From: Planctomycetota bacterium | GTDB lineage: Bacteria > Planctomycetota > Phycisphaerae > WQYP01 | Length of the DNA: 6,279 nt | Assembly (NCBI GenBank): GCA_021805585.1 | Contig: JAJZEY010000547.1 | Coordinates: forward strand, 1-6,279 | Direction: 5' to 3' | Part shown: one piece after another, positions 4,874 to 6,279 of the stretch | Position numbering within the stretch: position 1 is the stretch's first letter | Layout of the letters: each line of letters begins with the position of its first letter | Position numbers and translations under genes: made by a program | Notes under the pieces: generated by a model | Told to the model about the DNA's origin: nothing | The model's database searches: none | What the model saw: the letters and a program-made list of their open reading frames with translations, nothing else

Positions 4874-6279
4874 ATGAAATCAGCTCTGCGTCATATTTCC
4901 GCGGTGAGCGTGGCGTTGCTTTTCACACTGCTGTTTTCAGCAGGTTTTATTTCCGCCGCAGGCCCTGCAAGGTCGTTTCGCCCGCCAGCGGTTCCGCTGC
5001 TGACGTATGATCCGTATCTGAATATCTGGGCGCGGTCCACGCATCTGGCGGATCACCCGACCAGAGACTGGGCGCGGAATGTGAAAAACCTGGTAAGCGT
5101 GATCCGCATTGATGGGCAATCGTATCGGTTGATGGGGGGCGAGCCAGCCAATTTGCCTGCGCTGCATCAGAAATCGGTGGCGGTGTGGCCTTTGCGCAGC
5201 ATTTACCATTTCACGGGTCATGGCATAGCGTTGAAGCTTACGTTTATGACACCGCGATTACCGAATAATCTGGCCGCCTGTGGGCGACCGGTCACTTATA
5301 TCACATGGCGGGTTCATTCTACGGATGGAAAGGCCCATTCCGTGCAAGTGTATTACAGCACAAGTACGGCGATAGTAGAGCTTAAACCGGGGCAGACGTT
5401 GGTCGGCGAGAGTCGGCAGGCGGGCGGATTGCTGGTGCTTAAGGCGGGGCTTAAGCATCAATATGTGCTTCAATCACGGCCGCCGAATTTGTCCTGGGGA
5501 TTTATGGACACCGCCGCGCCGGCGAAACAGGCGAATGGTTCTATTGGTGACTCACGCCTTCTTGAATCACAATTTGTCGCCACGGGCGGTCTGACGACAG
5601 TTGGGTCGCAAACGGGGCTATCGCCGTTGCCATCCACCGTCGCAGCGCCGGTGGAAGCCATTTCAATGGATATGGGAAGTGTCGGATCTAAGCCGGTGTC
5701 ACGCCATGTGCTGGCCGCCCTGGACGAGCCGTATTGCGTAAATCTTAACGGCACGTGGCTGCGGCCATACTGGATGCATGAATCTCCCACGGCATCGGCC
5801 ATGCTCAAAAAAGCGGAAAACCAATATGTTTCACTTGGTAAAGCGTGTCGAACCTTTGACCACAAACTGTGGAAAAGTTGTGCCGCCGTGGGCGGGCAAA
5901 AATATGCCCAGCTGTGTGCGTTGTCGTATCGGGAATCCATCGGCATGATGGGCATGCCGGAAGACGCCAACGGCCAACCGCTGCTTATGACGGATGAAAA
6001 CACGAGTGGCGGTGACATTGCGACGGTGGATGTGATATATCCGGCTGCGCCAATGTTTATATTGCTGAATCCGGATTTAATGAAAGCGATGATGGTGCCG
6101 GTATTTGAGTTCTGCGACAAAAAATACTGGCCCCAGCCTTATGCGATTCATGATTTAGGTGCCTATCCCAATGCGATGGGACATATTCATGGCGGGGGTG
6201 AAACGATGCCGGTGGAAGAATCGGCCAATATGATACTGCTTACCGCGGCCATCGCCCGGGCGGAGGGCGGGAAGCATGG
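4874..6279 (+). CDS. Glutaminase A (GtaA)-like secreted protein, DUF4964/DUF5127/DUF4965 domains, 3'-partial
   Basis: The frame runs open from ATG 4874 to the window edge (468 complete codons). A Sec signal peptide spans about 1-29 (MKSALRH, long hydrophobic core, ISAA|GP). RPPAVPLLTYDPYLNIW (36-52) is the DUF4964-type opening, followed by LVSVIRIDGQSYRLMG (73-88). The DUF5127-like middle includes FVATGGL (234-240) and MGSVGSKPVSRHVLAALDEP (267-286). The DUF4965 part includes QKYAQLCALSYRESIG (342-357), GGDIATVDVIYPAAPMFILL (379-398), AIHDLGAYPNA (424-434) and MPVEESANM (445-453). The C-terminal DUF1793-type helical domain would continue beyond the edge. Family members are annotated as glutaminase A after the Aspergillus enzyme, but bacterial homologues beside glycosidases are poorly characterised and may act on glycans or glycoproteins, so the reaction is not certain. 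Export to periplasm or outside is likely. It lies 107 bases after the pseudopilin-like gene with its own promoter-like box. Confidence 0.94.
   Translation, partial: MKSALRHISAVSVALLFTLLFSAGFISAAGPARSFRPPAVPLLTYDPYLNIWARSTHLADHPTRDWARNVKNLVSVIRIDGQSYRLMGGEPANLPALHQKSVAVWPLRSIYHFTGHGIALKLTFMTPRLPNNLAACGRPVTYITWRVHSTDGKAHSVQVYYSTSTAIVELKPGQTLVGESRQAGGLLVLKAGLKHQYVLQSRPPNLSWGFMDTAAPAKQANGSIGDSRLLESQFVATGGLTTVGSQTGLSPLPSTVAAPVEAISMDMGSVGSKPVSRHVLAALDEPYCVNLNGTWLRPYWMHESPTASAMLKKAENQYVSLGKACRTFDHKLWKSCAAVGGQKYAQLCALSYRESIGMMGMPEDANGQPLLMTDENTSGGDIATVDVIYPAAPMFILLNPDLMKAMMVPVFEFCDKKYWPQPYAIHDLGAYPNAMGHIHGGGETMPVEESANMILLTAAIARAEGGKH

Noticed and set aside
4240..5831. Repeated 12-mer ACCAATATGTTT at about 4240 and 5820
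   Set aside because: Both copies lie within unrelated coding sequence and encode different contexts; flanks do not match, so likely coincidence.
5470..6120. 216-codon open frame on the - strand inside the GtaA-like gene
   Set aside because: It lies fully opposite a gene with clear family motifs on the + strand, has no recognisable domain and is explained by codon bias of the real gene.

Overview
The window looks like a piece of a Planctomycetota genome, most likely Phycisphaerae or a close relative; Verrucomicrobiota or Lentisphaerota are the alternatives. This rests on protein types and not on a marker gene. Three signs point the same way: a PEP-CTERM surface protein, a pseudopilin-like protein with an FTLVELLVVIAIIALLISLL leader and a C-terminal H-X9-DG motif, and large secreted carbohydrate-active-type enzymes. 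All four supported genes lie on the + strand, and I see no convincing gene on the - strand.

Layout. Positions 1-1962 hold a glycoside hydrolase family 2 (GH2) enzyme, almost certainly cut at its 5' end by the window edge, because the frame is open from base 1 and the first residues read like the tail of a signal peptide. Positions 1963-2721 are a 759-base region without a supported gene. Its first ~200 bases are GC-rich and its remainder is AT-rich. It carries three ATGCAAAT octamers, a 23-bp dyad overlapping a candidate promoter, a second candidate promoter, a terminator-like hairpin with T8 that could extend into a pseudoknot, and a 17-bp tandem repeat. Positions 2722-3612 encode a PEP-CTERM protein with a PA14-like fold, followed by a strong intrinsic terminator (3669-3705). 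Positions 3813-4766 encode the pseudopilin-like DUF1559/H-X9-DG protein. A short gap has a consensus -10 box and a 10-codon mini-ORF. From 4874 to the right edge runs the N-terminal two thirds or so of a glutaminase A (GtaA)-like protein of the DUF4964/DUF5127/DUF4965/DUF1793 type, cut at its 3' end.

How the genes fit together. All four products appear to be exported: two secreted enzymes, one protein with an exosortase-type anchor and a likely carbohydrate-binding fold, and one pseudopilin-like protein. This fits a small glycan- or glycoprotein-degradation neighbourhood without SusC/SusD, as expected outside Bacteroidota. They are probably not one operon. A strong terminator separates the second and third genes, each gene has its own Shine-Dalgarno site, and the two largest upstream regions carry promoter-like boxes. 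The PEP-CTERM and GtaA-like genes share an almost identical 16-base stretch before their start codons.

I found no CRISPR array, transposon, tRNA, rRNA or defence system. The most interesting unexplained part is the regulatory region at 2160-2721. The coding genes belong to known families.
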